Shown here piece after piece: positions 40,563 to 48,721 of a stretch of DNA of 64,000 nt (positions are counted from its first letter, which is position 1; each line of letters opens with the position of its first letter). The notes below the pieces were generated by a model. It was not told where the DNA came from, ran no database searches, and was given only the letters and a program-made list of their open reading frames with translations. The DNA comes from Micromonospora radicis (GTDB taxonomy: Bacteria > Actinomycetota > Actinomycetes > Mycobacteriales > Micromonosporaceae). A program made the position numbers and the translations under genes. The stretch lies in contig NZ_QXEC01000018.1 in the NCBI RefSeq assembly GCF_003583405.1, positions 1 through 64,000 of the forward strand, written 5' to 3'.

Positions 40563-41307
40563 ACGGGTACGGCAGTTCGAGGCGGTGTCGGGCGAGCAGT
40601 TCCTCGTCGCCGAAGAGCTGCCCGGTCGGCCCGTCGGCCACGATCCGACCACCGTCGAGGATCACCGAGCGGTCGCAGAGTTCGAACGCGTACGGCAGGT
40701 CGTGGGTGACCATCAGCAGGGTCACCGGCAGGGTACGCAGGATGGCGGCGAGTTCCCGGCGGGCCGCCGGGTCGAGGTTCGACGACGGCTCGTCGAGCAC
40801 CAGGATCTCCGGACGCATGGCGAGCACCGTCGCCACCGCCACCCGGCGACGCTGCCCGAAGGACAGGTGGTGCGGGGCGCGGTCACGGTGCTCGGCCATG
40901 CCCACCGCGGTCAGCGCCTCGTCGACCCGGGCGGCGAGTTCCGGCCCGCGCAGCCCGAGGTTCGCCGGCCCGAACGCCACGTCCTCGGCGACGGTCGGCA
41001 GGAAGAGCTGGTCGTCCGGGTCCTGGAAGACGATCCCGACCCGTCGGCGGATCTCGGCCAGCCGCGCCCGGTCCGTGGTCACCGGCAGGCCACCGACGGC
41101 GATGCTGCCCTCGGTGGCGGCGAGGATGCCGTTGAGGTGCAGCACCAGGGTGGTCTTGCCGGCACCGTTCGGGCCGAGCAGGGCGACCCGCTCGCCCTGG
41201 GCCACCGTCAGGTCCACCCCGTGCAGGGCGACGTGACCGTCCGGGTACGCGTACCGGACGCCACGGACGTCGAGGCTGGCAGCGGTCGGCGACACGCCCT
41301 GAATCAT
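40543..41307 (-). CDS. nikO: ECF-type nickel/cobalt ABC transporter ATPase (CbiO/NikO)
   Basis: ATG 41307 overlaps the CbiQ stop (ATGA); the product has 254 residues. Walker A is GPNGAGKTT, the Q-loop VFQDPDDQLFLPTVAEDVAFGP carries the DPDDQ signature of energy-coupling-factor ATPases, the signature motif is LSFGQRRRVAVA and Walker B is ILVLDEPSSNLD. It energises the importer encoded upstream. The symbol follows the Nur-like site near nikM, which favours nickel; cobalt (cbiO) is the alternative. Confidence 0.85.
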   Translation of the reverse strand: MIQGVSPTAASLDVRGVRYAYPDGHVALHGVDLTVAQGERVALLGPNGAGKTTLVLHLNGILAATEGSIAVGGLPVTTDRARLAEIRRRVGIVFQDPDDQLFLPTVAEDVAFGPANLGLRGPELAARVDEALTAVGMAEHRDRAPHHLSFGQRRRVAVATVLAMRPEILVLDEPSSNLDPAARRELAAILRTLPVTLLMVTHDLPYAFELCDRSVILDGGRIVADGPTGQLFGDEELLARHRLELPYPFSPVRK

Positions 41308-42074
41308 GTCAGCACGACGGCGGTGGCGGCGACGGTGGCCGCCAGCACCGGCACGGTGGCGGCGAGTAGCCACTGCCCGGCGGTGGCCGCGCCCGCGCCC
41401 TGCCACACCGGCGGCATCCGGCCGGTGTAGCCGCGCGACACCATCGCGAGGTAGACCCGCTCCCCCCGCTCGAAGGCGCGCAGGAACAGCGCGCCGACCC
41501 CGGCGGCGAAGCCGCCGAGCTGCCACAGGAAGCGCGGGTCGTCACCGCGGGAGATCCGGGCGACCCGCATCCGCCGGGCCTCGCCCACCAGCACGTCCAG
41601 GTAGCGCAGCATGAAGGTGGCGATCTGCGTGACGATCTGCGGGCAGCGCAACCGGTCCAGCCCGACGATCAGGTCGCGGGTGGTGGTGGTCGCGGCCAGC
41701 AGCAGCGACGCCCAGACACCGAGGGTGCCCTTGGCCAGGATGTTCCACGCGCCGTAGAGCCCTTCGACGGACAGGCTCAGGCCGAGCAGGTCGGTCCGCT
41801 CGCCCGCGCCGAGAAACGGCAGCGCGAACGCGAAGAGCACGAACGGCAGCTCGATCGCCGACCGGGTGAGCAACCAGCGGGGGCCGACCCGGGCCAGCGC
41901 CGCCACCACCACGACCAGCAGGGCGTACGCCCCGAAGGCCCAGAACGCCACGCGGGGGGTGGCGACCACGGCGACGGTGAAGGCCACCATCGCCGCGATC
42001 TTCACCTCCGGCGGGAGCCGGTGCACGGGGGAGTCGGCCTCCCGGTAGAGCACGTGGACGTGCCCGGCACCCAC
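41304..42074 (-). CDS. nikQ: ECF-type nickel/cobalt transporter T component (CbiQ/NikQ)
   Basis: GTG 42074 lies 5 bp after the CbiN-like gene; GTG 42053 is an alternative. The ~256-residue protein begins with the CbiQ pattern YREADSPVHRLPPEVKI, has about five or six helices, and carries the two coupling motifs of T components (RMRVARISRG and SRGYTGRMP). It links the membrane S component NikM to the ATPase. An ATGA overlap couples it to the ATPase gene. Confidence 0.85.
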   Translation of the reverse strand: MGAGHVHVLYREADSPVHRLPPEVKIAAMVAFTVAVVATPRVAFWAFGAYALLVVVVAALARVGPRWLLTRSAIELPFVLFAFALPFLGAGERTDLLGLSLSVEGLYGAWNILAKGTLGVWASLLLAATTTTRDLIVGLDRLRCPQIVTQIATFMLRYLDVLVGEARRMRVARISRGDDPRFLWQLGGFAAGVGALFLRAFERGERVYLAMVSRGYTGRMPPVWQGAGAATAGQWLLAATVPVLAATVAATAVVLT

Positions 42075-42079
42075 CGGGA

Positions 42080-42433
42080 CTACCCCTGACTCGACGCGGG
42101 GGTGCCGCGCCGACGCACCAGCCAGAAGGCGCCGCCGGCCACCCCGAAGGTCAGCAGTACGCCCAGCACACCGGAGAGGCCGGTGGAGAGGAAGTCGTTG
42201 TCGATGCCGGCGATGCCGTAGTCGGCCAGCGGCCCACCGATCTCGTGTTCCTTCTCCTGCTGCGCCGGACAACTACCGCCGATGATCTCGCCGTCGGCGT
42301 CGAGGGTGCAGCCCTGCCGTAGCGACGAGTCCAGCCCGTCCGGGTGCGGCGAGGCGAAGTTGCTCACCACGCCGGCCAGCAGCAGGGCGACGAGCAGCCC
42401 ACCGGCGAGGAAGCCCCAGAGTCGTCGGTTCAC
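42080..42433 (-). CDS. nikN: CbiN/NikN-type small membrane component (PDGLE domain)
   Basis: GTG 42433 overlaps the CbiM stop (GTGA) and gives 117 residues. Two helices (LWGFLAGGLLVALLLAGVV and LSGVLGVLLTFGVAGGAFWLV) flank an extracytoplasmic loop with SPHPDGLDSS, the PDGLE signature of nickel/cobalt importers. The loop also holds two cysteines (QGCTLD and GSCPAQ). Family members assist metal insertion into the M component. Confidence 0.85.
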   Translation of the reverse strand: MNRRLWGFLAGGLLVALLLAGVVSNFASPHPDGLDSSLRQGCTLDADGEIIGGSCPAQQEKEHEIGGPLADYGIAGIDNDFLSTGLSGVLGVLLTFGVAGGAFWLVRRRGTPASSQG

Positions 42434-43146
42434 CGGACACCTCCGACGGTCGGGACGGTCGCCGGCTGGGCCGGCTTGAGAGCGCGCAGCGCGTACACCA
42501 GGTCGGGACGGACCCGGGCCACGGTGACCACCGTGGTGGCGGTGATCAGGCCCTCGCCGATGCCGATGAACAGGTGGGAGACGGCCATGGTCCCGGCCAG
42601 CCCGGCCAGGTTGCCGCCGAGGTCGGCGGTGCCGCCGAGCCAGTACTGCAACACGAAGCCCATCGCCGCGACCACCACGCTGACCAGCGCGGCGACGAAG
42701 GCCGTCACCGCCAGCCCGGCGGTGGTACGCGGCAGTACCCGCAGCAGCAGGGCGATCAGCAGGTACGCCACGGCCACGCCGAGCACGGCCATGTTGGTGA
42801 TGCTGAGGCCGAGCATGGCCACCCCGCCGTCGCCGAAGACCAGCGCCTGTACCACCAGCACCACGGCGATGCAGAGCGCGCCGACCCAGGGGCCGACCAG
42901 CATGGCGGCGATCGCCCCGCCCAGCAGGTGGCCGCTGACCCCGGCGGTGAAGATCGGGAAGTTGAGCATCTGCACGGCGAAAACGAAGGCGGCGACGAGA
43001 CCGGCCATGGGGGCCAGCCGGTCGTCCAGGTCCAGCCGACCACGCTGGACGCAGAGCGCCATCGCGGCCAGTGCGATCACCGCGAACAGCGCGGCGACGG
43101 GACCGTTGATGATCCCGTTCGAGATGTGCATCGCCAGGGTTTCCAC
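42430..43146 (-). CDS. nikM: nickel/cobalt transporter S component (CbiM/NikM)
   Basis: GTG 43146 with GGGAGG 4 bp upstream is chosen; the ATG at 43131 gives the classic MHISNGIING start. The His of MHIS at the N-terminus is part of the metal site in CbiM/NikM, and cleavage or threading of the N-terminus exposes it. The 238-residue protein has about six to seven helices, with QMLNFPIFTAGVSGHLLGG and GEGLITATTV as family motifs. It is the substrate-binding membrane subunit of the M-N-Q-O operon. A Nur-like box lies 68-84 bp upstream. Confidence 0.88.
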   Translation of the reverse strand: METLAMHISNGIINGPVAALFAVIALAAMALCVQRGRLDLDDRLAPMAGLVAAFVFAVQMLNFPIFTAGVSGHLLGGAIAAMLVGPWVGALCIAVVLVVQALVFGDGGVAMLGLSITNMAVLGVAVAYLLIALLLRVLPRTTAGLAVTAFVAALVSVVVAAMGFVLQYWLGGTADLGGNLAGLAGTMAVSHLFIGIGEGLITATTVVTVARVRPDLVYALRALKPAQPATVPTVGGVR

Positions 43147-43213
43147 GTGACCTCCCACGTGACGGCGGGCCCACGCCGCGCCGGCAGGGTGAGCGTATTT
43201 CTCGCCCACGCTG

Positions 43214-43230
43214 TTGCCAATACCTTGCAA
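43214..43230. promoter_or_regulatory. Nur-box-like site TTGCCA-N5-TTGCAA upstream of nikM
   Basis: The site TTGCCA-ATACC-TTGCAA differs at one base from the TTGCAA-N5-TTGCAA consensus bound by the nickel-responsive Fur-family regulator Nur in Streptomyces. It lies within a longer perfect dyad GCTGTTGC-N9-GCAACAGC (43210-43234), between nikM (minus) and bcp (plus). Ni-bound Nur would repress nikMNQO. Binding is not shown here. Confidence 0.65.
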
Positions 43231-43315
43231 CAGCATGCTCTTGGTCACATCGACCGGATCCCGGTCGGGCGCGGCGCCCGGCGGGGCCGGGCCGGGCCGG
43301 CGGTACTGTCGTGCC

Positions 43316-43792
43316 ATGACCGCACCCGCTCGCCTCTCCCCCGGTGACCCGGCGCCCGAGTTCACCCTCCCCACCGACACCGGCGGGCAGCTCACCCTGG
43401 CCGAACTGCGTGGCCGCAAGGTCATCCTGTACGCCTACCCGGCGGCGATGACGCCCGGCTGCACCAAGCAGGCCTGCGACTTCCGCGACTCGCTCGCCTC
43501 GCTCCAGGCCGCCGGCTACGAGGTGGTCGGCATCTCCCCGGACAAGCCGGAGAAGCTGGCCAAGTTCCGCGACCGCGACGCGATCACCTTCCCGCTGGTC
43601 GCCGACGCCGACAAGGCGGTGCTGACCGCGTACGGCGCCTACGGCGAGAAGCAGTCGTACGGCCGCACGGTCACCGGCGTGATCCGTTCCACGTTCGTGA
43701 TCGACGAGAACGGCAAGATCGAGCGGGCGCTCTACAACGTCAAGGCCACCGGCCACGTCGCCAAGCTGCGCCGCGACCTCGGCCTGGACTGA
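43316..43792 (+). CDS. bcp: thioredoxin-dependent peroxiredoxin, Bcp/PrxQ type
   Basis: The 158-residue protein reduces hydroperoxides with thiol electrons. The N-terminus SPGDPAPEFTLPTDTGG is typical, and the active region reads YPAAMTPGCTKQACDFRD with the peroxidatic Cys in PGCTKQAC and the resolving Cys five residues later, as in PrxQ. The remaining fold (VVGISPDKPEKLAKF; STFVIDENGKIE) fits. It has its own promoter, divergent from nikM, and could share the Nur-like site. No partner gene follows. Confidence 0.93.
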   Translation: MTAPARLSPGDPAPEFTLPTDTGGQLTLAELRGRKVILYAYPAAMTPGCTKQACDFRDSLASLQAAGYEVVGISPDKPEKLAKFRDRDAITFPLVADADKAVLTAYGAYGEKQSYGRTVTGVIRSTFVIDENGKIERALYNVKATGHVAKLRRDLGLD

Positions 43793-44206
43793 GCCGCACC
43801 CGTCGCGCGCCCCGGCCGGCGGCTTGCCAGCGCCTGGCCGAGCCGCAACTGACCCGGCTCACCCGGCGGCGCGCCCTGTCGAGCTGATAGCACGGACGGA
43901 TCGGCGCGGCACCACCACCGGCCTGGCGCGCACCAGACCCCGATCGGCTCCGGCACCCGCCTTCCCGGTGCCGTTGTTGGTGCTGCGGTTGCCGCACCCT
44001 GCGGACCGGTAGGCGACAGCGCAGACGGTTCAGCTCGACAGGACGCAGGTAGGGACCGGCCGGGTCCAGCCACACGGTGCCCGGCATCCGCCGGCCCGGG
44101 CCGAGTCCCTTCCGTGGGGTGAGCCGCACCGGGCACCCGAGCGGATCGGTAGGGCGGTGGAGGGCTCGACACCTGGCGGGGGCGAAGCCATAGACTCTGA
44201 GGGCCG
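43793..44206. other. gene-free stretch between bcp and tRNA-Leu
   Basis: Several open frames cross this 414-bp region on both strands but all read as Arg/Pro/Ala-rich low-quality translations, and the longest minus frames are reads through the tRNA. I see no RNA gene or clear promoter apart from whatever drives the tRNA. Confidence 0.55.
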
Positions 44207-44292
44207 GCGGGAGTGGCGTAACGGCAGCCGCGGTAGGTTTAGGTCCTATTGTCCGAAAGGACGTGGGGGTTCGAATCCCCCCTCCCGCACCA
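44207..44292 (+). tRNA. tRNA-Leu(TAG)
   Basis: Class II tRNA with acceptor GCGGGAG/CTCCCGC, anticodon stem GTAGG/CCTAT with loop TTTAGGT (anticodon TAG), a long variable arm (TGTCCGAAAGGACG) and T-arm GGGTTCGAATCCC. CCA is encoded at 44290-44292. Confidence 0.95.
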
Positions 44293-44358
44293 CACAATCC
44301 CTTGTCAGGCGCATCACGATCTCGGGCGCCGGGCGACCCGCCCGGCGCGGATGGCGCC

Positions 44359-44547
44359 GTGAGCCTGCGCTTCGTCCTCGACCCCGAACTGACCCCCGAG
44401 CTACGCGAGCGGATCATCGCGCTCTGGGTCGACGTCACCAATGCCGGGGGCGCGGTCGGCTTCGTGGCACCGGTCACCGCCGACGACGTACGGACGATCG
44501 CCGACCCGACGCTGGCGGAGATCGCGGACGGTCCGGACCGGCTACTC
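44359..44547 (+). pseudogene. truncated GNAT acetyltransferase N-terminal fragment
   Basis: GTG 44359 opens a frame reading VSLRFVLDPELTPELRERI, IALWVDVTNAGGAVGF and TADDVRTIADPTLAEIADGPDRLL. This is the N-terminal ~60 residues of actinobacterial GNAT proteins. It then loses homology and runs antisense through the C-terminal coding end of the expansin-like gene, so the acetyl-CoA-binding half is missing. The frame stays open to 44826 without protein-like content. It lies 70 bp after tRNA-Leu. Confidence 0.55.
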
Positions 44548-44566
44548 CGGCATTGCGGCCCCGGGG

Positions 44567-45604
44567 TCACCCGCAGCTCGGCGGCGCCGCGACGGGCGCG
44601 GCCGACGCGGAGGCCGCGCCGTCCTCGGCCGCCAGCGCGGCGACCTCGGTGGGCTCCGGCACCGAGTTCGACGGGGACAATGTCGGGCCGGTGGCCGGCT
44701 TCGGCCGGGCCGAGGGCGAACGCGGGGCGGCCGGCGAGGGTGCCGCGGACGACGTGGCCGAGCCGCCCGAGGCGGCACCGTACATCCGCACCGCGCTGCG
44801 CTGGACCTGGCCGGGGGCGATCCTGATGCCGGTGGCGGTGACCCGGTGGCCACGGCTGTCGGTGACCCGGATCTGGTACGGGCCGGGGCCCGCCCCGGAG
44901 TCGATCAGCCAGTAGTTGTAGCTCTCCCGGACGGCCGCGCGCCATCCGCCCGAGCCGCCCTGGCGTACCTCGACCGAACGCAGCGGGTTGCCGTGCCCGG
45001 CGACCAGCACCGCGAACCACCACTGCGACGCGCCCTCCTTGATCCGGAAGGTGAGCGGGCCGACCAGCGGCGGGTCGACCACCAGCCGGTAGCTGACCTC
45101 GACGATCCCCCGCACCGGGTCGGCGATCCGGGCGAACGCCTCCCTGGAGAGGTCGAGGTGACCGGGTCCGCACTCCGGGCACTGGTCCATGACCATGACC
45201 CGCACCTTGCCCTTCGGCCCGGTCACGTCGAGATACCCGCCGCAGGCGGCGCCGTCGGCGTACTCCTGCGGGCCGAGCGCCACGTAGAGGCGGTCGGCGG
45301 GCGCGGCCGGATTGGAGCAGTTGCCGCCGGCACCCGCCGAGTCGTAGAAGGTCGCCTTGCCCTGTTTCGTGACCCCGGCTGCCGGTGGCGCGGCGACCGG
45401 CCGGACCGGTGCGGCACAGGCGGGTGCGGCGCCCGAGCGCAGGACGAGCATCAGCCCGAGGATCGTGGCCAGCACGGCCACGGCCCCGCCGGCCAGCCAC
45501 CGGCCCGGAAGGGAACGCTGAGCTGCTGTCCGCACGGCGGGGCCGTCGATACCGTCGGTCACGCGGTCCGATGCTGCCGGACGGCGCCGCACCGGACAAG
45601 CCAC
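44567..45604 (-). CDS. bacterial expansin-like secreted protein
   Basis: GTG 45604 gives 345 residues; GTG at about 45562 is an alternative start. After a membrane or signal helix (AVAVLATILGLMLVLRS) a double-psi beta-barrel domain starts at KQGKATFYDSAGAGGNCSNP and includes VMDQCPECGPGHLDLS, with the conserved Asp and paired Cys of EXLX1-type expansins. A second domain (SQWWFAVLVAGHGNPLRSVEV; NYWLIDSGAGPGPYQIRVT) matches the carbohydrate-binding D2 with surface aromatics. The last ~70 residues are Ala/Pro/Ser-rich. Expansins loosen cellulose or peptidoglycan without hydrolysis, so a role in plant cell wall contact or envelope is possible. Confidence 0.85.
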   Translation of the reverse strand: MACPVRRRPAASDRVTDGIDGPAVRTAAQRSLPGRWLAGGAVAVLATILGLMLVLRSGAAPACAAPVRPVAAPPAAGVTKQGKATFYDSAGAGGNCSNPAAPADRLYVALGPQEYADGAACGGYLDVTGPKGKVRVMVMDQCPECGPGHLDLSREAFARIADPVRGIVEVSYRLVVDPPLVGPLTFRIKEGASQWWFAVLVAGHGNPLRSVEVRQGGSGGWRAAVRESYNYWLIDSGAGPGPYQIRVTDSRGHRVTATGIRIAPGQVQRSAVRMYGAASGGSATSSAAPSPAAPRSPSARPKPATGPTLSPSNSVPEPTEVAALAAEDGAASASAAPVAAPPSCG

Positions 45605-45683
45605 CTAAGCCAAAGCTAAGACGAGATCAACCCGACGTGGCACGGACCGTGCGCCCAGCGAGCCGGGCCGGTCGTCCGGTCGA

Positions 45684-46502
45684 TCAGTCGGCCGGCCGCA
45701 CCGGGTCGCCGACCGTCAGCCGGCCGGATTCCAACGGCACGAGGTTCAGTCCGAACAGGAGCTTCCGGTCGACGTTGCGGTGCCGGGCGAGGGTACGCAA
45801 CGGCTCCCGGCCGCGTACCCCCGTCTGCTGGTCGGTGGTGGTGACCAGGCAGCGGGCCGACGGGTTGGCGGCGCGGAACGCCACGCCACCGATCCGCACC
45901 GGTCGCCCCTCCCACCCGTCCTCGGCCCACGCGGGTGCCCCGTCGACCACCAGGTTCGGCCGGAACCGGTCCATCGGGACCGGGTCCGCGCCGGCCGCAC
46001 GCAGCCAGTCGCCGAGCGCGGCCAGCGAGGCGGTGCTGGTCAGCAGCACCGGGTACGCGTCGGCGAAGCTGACCCGGTCGCCCGGATCGTGCTTCCTGCT
46101 GCCCGCTTCGACGTGCCGGGCCGGCTCGGCGAGCCAGACCAGCCGGACCGACCGGTCCAGCAGCGCGCCGAGCCAGGCGTCGGCGGCCGGCCCGGCGGGC
46201 AGCGCGTCGACCCGTAGCAGCCGGCGGCGGAAGGTGCGTACCGGCACCGGTGCGGCACCGACCGGCTCGGCCACCAGCAGGTCAGGCTGCCCGTCGGCGC
46301 TCAACAGCAGGCCGCCGGGGCGCGGGTACGCCCGCAACCGGGCCAGCGTGGTGGCCTCCCGCTGGGTGACGCCCACCCCGTCGGCGTCCACCACCATCCA
46401 GCGCCGGTCACCGTCGAGGCCCCACGGCGCCACCGCGGAGTGGTCGTGGCGCAGACCGCGACCACCCTTCACCGGGTACGTGTCGATCTCGCTCAGCCGC
46501 AC
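45684..46502 (-). CDS. MOSC domain protein (mARC-like molybdenum cofactor sulfurase C-terminal type)
   Basis: The 272-residue protein starts MRLSEIDTYPVKGGRGL, the MOSC N-terminal beta-barrel pattern, and has the MOSC core with FRPNLVVDGAPAWAEDGW and SARCLVTTTDQQTG, in which the Cys is the conserved molybdenum-coordinating or sulfur-carrying residue. Such proteins bind a pterin molybdenum cofactor; mARC-type members reduce N-hydroxylated compounds. A methyltransferase gene ends 5 bp before its start, so the two may be co-transcribed. Its substrate is unknown. Confidence 0.88.
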   Translation of the reverse strand: MRLSEIDTYPVKGGRGLRHDHSAVAPWGLDGDRRWMVVDADGVGVTQREATTLARLRAYPRPGGLLLSADGQPDLLVAEPVGAAPVPVRTFRRRLLRVDALPAGPAADAWLGALLDRSVRLVWLAEPARHVEAGSRKHDPGDRVSFADAYPVLLTSTASLAALGDWLRAAGADPVPMDRFRPNLVVDGAPAWAEDGWEGRPVRIGGVAFRAANPSARCLVTTTDQQTGVRGREPLRTLARHRNVDRKLLFGLNLVPLESGRLTVGDPVRPAD

Positions 46503-46506
46503 CCGG

Positions 46507-47340
46507 TCACCATGCCACGCCGATGCCGTCCCCCGGGTACCAGTGGTCGGCCGGGGTCTCCCGGTAGGCGAGGAACCGGCGGCCGGTGCGCTCGGCGTGC
46601 CGGGCCAGCACGTTGGTGTGGGTGACGTTGTCCGTCAGCAGCATCGCCCCCGGAGCCAGCTTCGACTCGATCGCGTCGAACTCGCGCTTCTCGTACGCCC
46701 GGCTGTGGTCGCTGTCGTGCAGGAACAGGTCCACCGGCCGGTCCAGCGCGGTGATCGACTCGACCGAGTCGCCGATGACCAGGTCGATCGCCTCCGACCA
46801 GGGGGCGACCCGGGCGAGGTAGCCGGCCTCCGGGTTGATGTCGATGGAGCTGACCCGGCCCGGGTGTCCCTCGGCGGCGTTGCGCAGCAGCGCGGCGGCC
46901 AGTACGCAGCTGCCCAGCCCCTTGTCCACACCGGTCTCCACGACGTGCGCGGGCCGGCGGGCCCGGACGATCGCGTACCAGCCGATCCGGCGGGCGTAGC
47001 GGACCTGTTTGTCGGCCAGACCGCGGCGGGCGGCACCGGCGGTGGCCGTAGCGACGTGCCGGCGCAGCGCGTCGTCCGACTCGATCTCGTCCAGGTAGCC
47101 GCGGACCTGCTGGACCGGCAGTTCACAGACCACGCTGACGAACCAGGCGAGGTGGCTGCGACTGAGCTTGGTCAGCTCGTAGGTGTAGTTGTGGTGTTCG
47201 CGCGAGGCGACCAGCCAGCGGGCCGAGATGCGTAGCACCTTGGCGTCGTGGCGAGCGACCGCGACCAGGCGTTTGGGGAAGGCGGCGACGGGGGCGAGGG
47301 GGGTACGGGCGATGGCCCGGCGCAGCTTGACGGCGTCCAC
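46507..47340 (-). CDS. class I SAM-dependent methyltransferase (Methyltransf_24/CmcI-like)
   Basis: In the 277-residue protein a helical N-terminal part (~1-125) is followed by VVETGVDKGLGSCVLAAALL (motif I, acidic ETGV), VSSIDINPEAGYLA (acidic end of strand 2) and DLFLHDSDHSRAYEKREF, the metal-site-like D-D-H segment of this family. Members methylate hydroxyl groups of metabolites or sugars. It is followed on the same strand by the MOSC gene (5-bp spacing) and is divergent from the LCP gene, at the left edge of the polysaccharide locus, so a glycan substrate is possible. Confidence 0.8.
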   Translation of the reverse strand: MDAVKLRRAIARTPLAPVAAFPKRLVAVARHDAKVLRISARWLVASREHHNYTYELTKLSRSHLAWFVSVVCELPVQQVRGYLDEIESDDALRRHVATATAGAARRGLADKQVRYARRIGWYAIVRARRPAHVVETGVDKGLGSCVLAAALLRNAAEGHPGRVSSIDINPEAGYLARVAPWSEAIDLVIGDSVESITALDRPVDLFLHDSDHSRAYEKREFDAIESKLAPGAMLLTDNVTHTNVLARHAERTGRRFLAYRETPADHWYPGDGIGVAW

Positions 47341-47510
47341 TGCGCGGTTCTACCAGACCAACCGAAACACCGGGGTAACAAACCGGAATGGATCGTTCCG
47401 CGTACGTCGACAAATGTCCGACCGGTCGGTCCCGATTCGCCCGAACTCGGAAACGCGAACGGAATGAAAGGGGTATGCGAGAGCCTTGCCACAATCAGTA
47501 GCATCCCTCC

Positions 47511-48611
47511 ATGCACCAAAACCACGGGGATTCCGAGCCCGACACCGTGTTCTACGACCGGCCACCGGCGGCACCGTCCTCGATGGACGCGCAGTCCGCA
47601 CCGGAGCCGGTGGCCGAGGAACCGAAGCGTCGTCGGCCGCGTTGGCGGCGGATCGCCCTCGTCAGCTTCCTGGTGCTGGCGCTGATCGGGGGCGGCGGGC
47701 TGGTCGCCGGTGGCCTGTACTACCGATCCGTGGAATCCGACATCGACCGGGTCGACGCCTTCGACGGCATTCCGGCGGAGTCCCGCCCGGAGGTCGTGGC
47801 GACCGGCGCCATGAACATCATGCTGTTGGGCAGCGACTCCCGCGACCCGGACAACACCTCGGGCTCGCGTACCGACACCATCATCCTGGCCCACCTCCCG
47901 GCCGACCGGTCGAGCGCCCAGCTCATCTCGATCCCCCGGGACACCTGGGTCAACGTGCCGCGCTCCGCACAGGGACGGGGCGGCCGGGACGCGAAGATCA
48001 ACGCGGCGTACGCCTGGGGTGGGGTGCCGCTGATGGTGCAGACGGTCGAGAAGTTCACCGGCGTCCGGGTCGACCACGTCACGATTGTCGACTTCTCCGG
48101 CTTCAAGGAGATCGTGGATGCCCTCGGCGGTGTCGAGATCGATGTCGAGAAGGGATTCACCTCACGGCACTCGCTGACACCGGACGGTCGACGGGAGTTC
48201 ACCGCCGGTCGGCAGACGATGGACGGAGCCGCCGCCCTCGACTTCGCCCGTGAGCGGTATGCCTTCGCCGACGGTGACTTCGCCCGGATCAGGCACCAAC
48301 AGCAGGTCATCAAGGCGATCCTGGACAAGGCCGCCTCGGGTGGCACGCTGACCAGCCCCACCCGGCTGAACTCGTTCGTGCGGGCGACCGCCGACTCGGT
48401 GGCCGTGGACGAGTCGATGTCCTTGGTGGACTTCGCGATGGAGTTGCGTCACCTGCGCGGCGGCAACCTGACCTTCCTCACCTGCCCCACCAAGGGCACC
48501 GGCATGATCGGCAACGAGAGTGTGGTGCTGGCCGACAAGCCGAAGGCCGACAAGCTCTTCGACGCGGTACGCCTGGACACGGTGCCGGAGATCCTGGCCG
48601 CCGCAAAGTAG
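47511..48611 (+). CDS. LytR-CpsA-Psr (LCP) family glycopolymer ligase
   Basis: The 366-residue type II membrane protein has a basic cytoplasmic N-terminus (KRRRPRWRR) and one helix (IALVSFLVLALIGGGGLVAGG). The LCP domain shows MLLGSDSRDPDNTSGSRTDT, ISIPRDTWVNVP, and DFSGFKEIVDALGGVEIDV; the Arg/Asp residues there bind the polyprenyl pyrophosphate. LCP enzymes attach polysaccharides or teichoic-acid-like polymers to peptidoglycan. It heads the polysaccharide locus, directly before the initiating transferase. Confidence 0.93.
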   Translation: MHQNHGDSEPDTVFYDRPPAAPSSMDAQSAPEPVAEEPKRRRPRWRRIALVSFLVLALIGGGGLVAGGLYYRSVESDIDRVDAFDGIPAESRPEVVATGAMNIMLLGSDSRDPDNTSGSRTDTIILAHLPADRSSAQLISIPRDTWVNVPRSAQGRGGRDAKINAAYAWGGVPLMVQTVEKFTGVRVDHVTIVDFSGFKEIVDALGGVEIDVEKGFTSRHSLTPDGRREFTAGRQTMDGAAALDFARERYAFADGDFARIRHQQQVIKAILDKAASGGTLTSPTRLNSFVRATADSVAVDESMSLVDFAMELRHLRGGNLTFLTCPTKGTGMIGNESVVLADKPKADKLFDAVRLDTVPEILAAAK

Positions 48612-48721
48612 GAACTCGATCGGGCTCGCCGACTATGGTGACCGGCTCCGCCCGACCGTATCCTGCGGTCACCCTCAGCCATGTTGCGCGGCCGAGGGGG
48701 CTCACGGGGGGAGCGCAGACC

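Noticed and set aside
43147..43315. cobalamin riboswitch upstream of the CbiMNQO-type genes
   Set aside because: The leader is short and I see no B12-box-like element; a Nur-like protein site explains the region better.
43732..44172. 146-codon minus-strand frame in the bcp-tRNA-Leu gap
   Set aside because: Pro/Arg/Ala-rich translation, no Shine-Dalgarno, overlaps the bcp end antisense; no recognisable domain.
44157..44915. plus-strand frame reading through tRNA-Leu
   Set aside because: It translates the tRNA and then runs antisense to the expansin-like gene; this kind of frame is a common false call.
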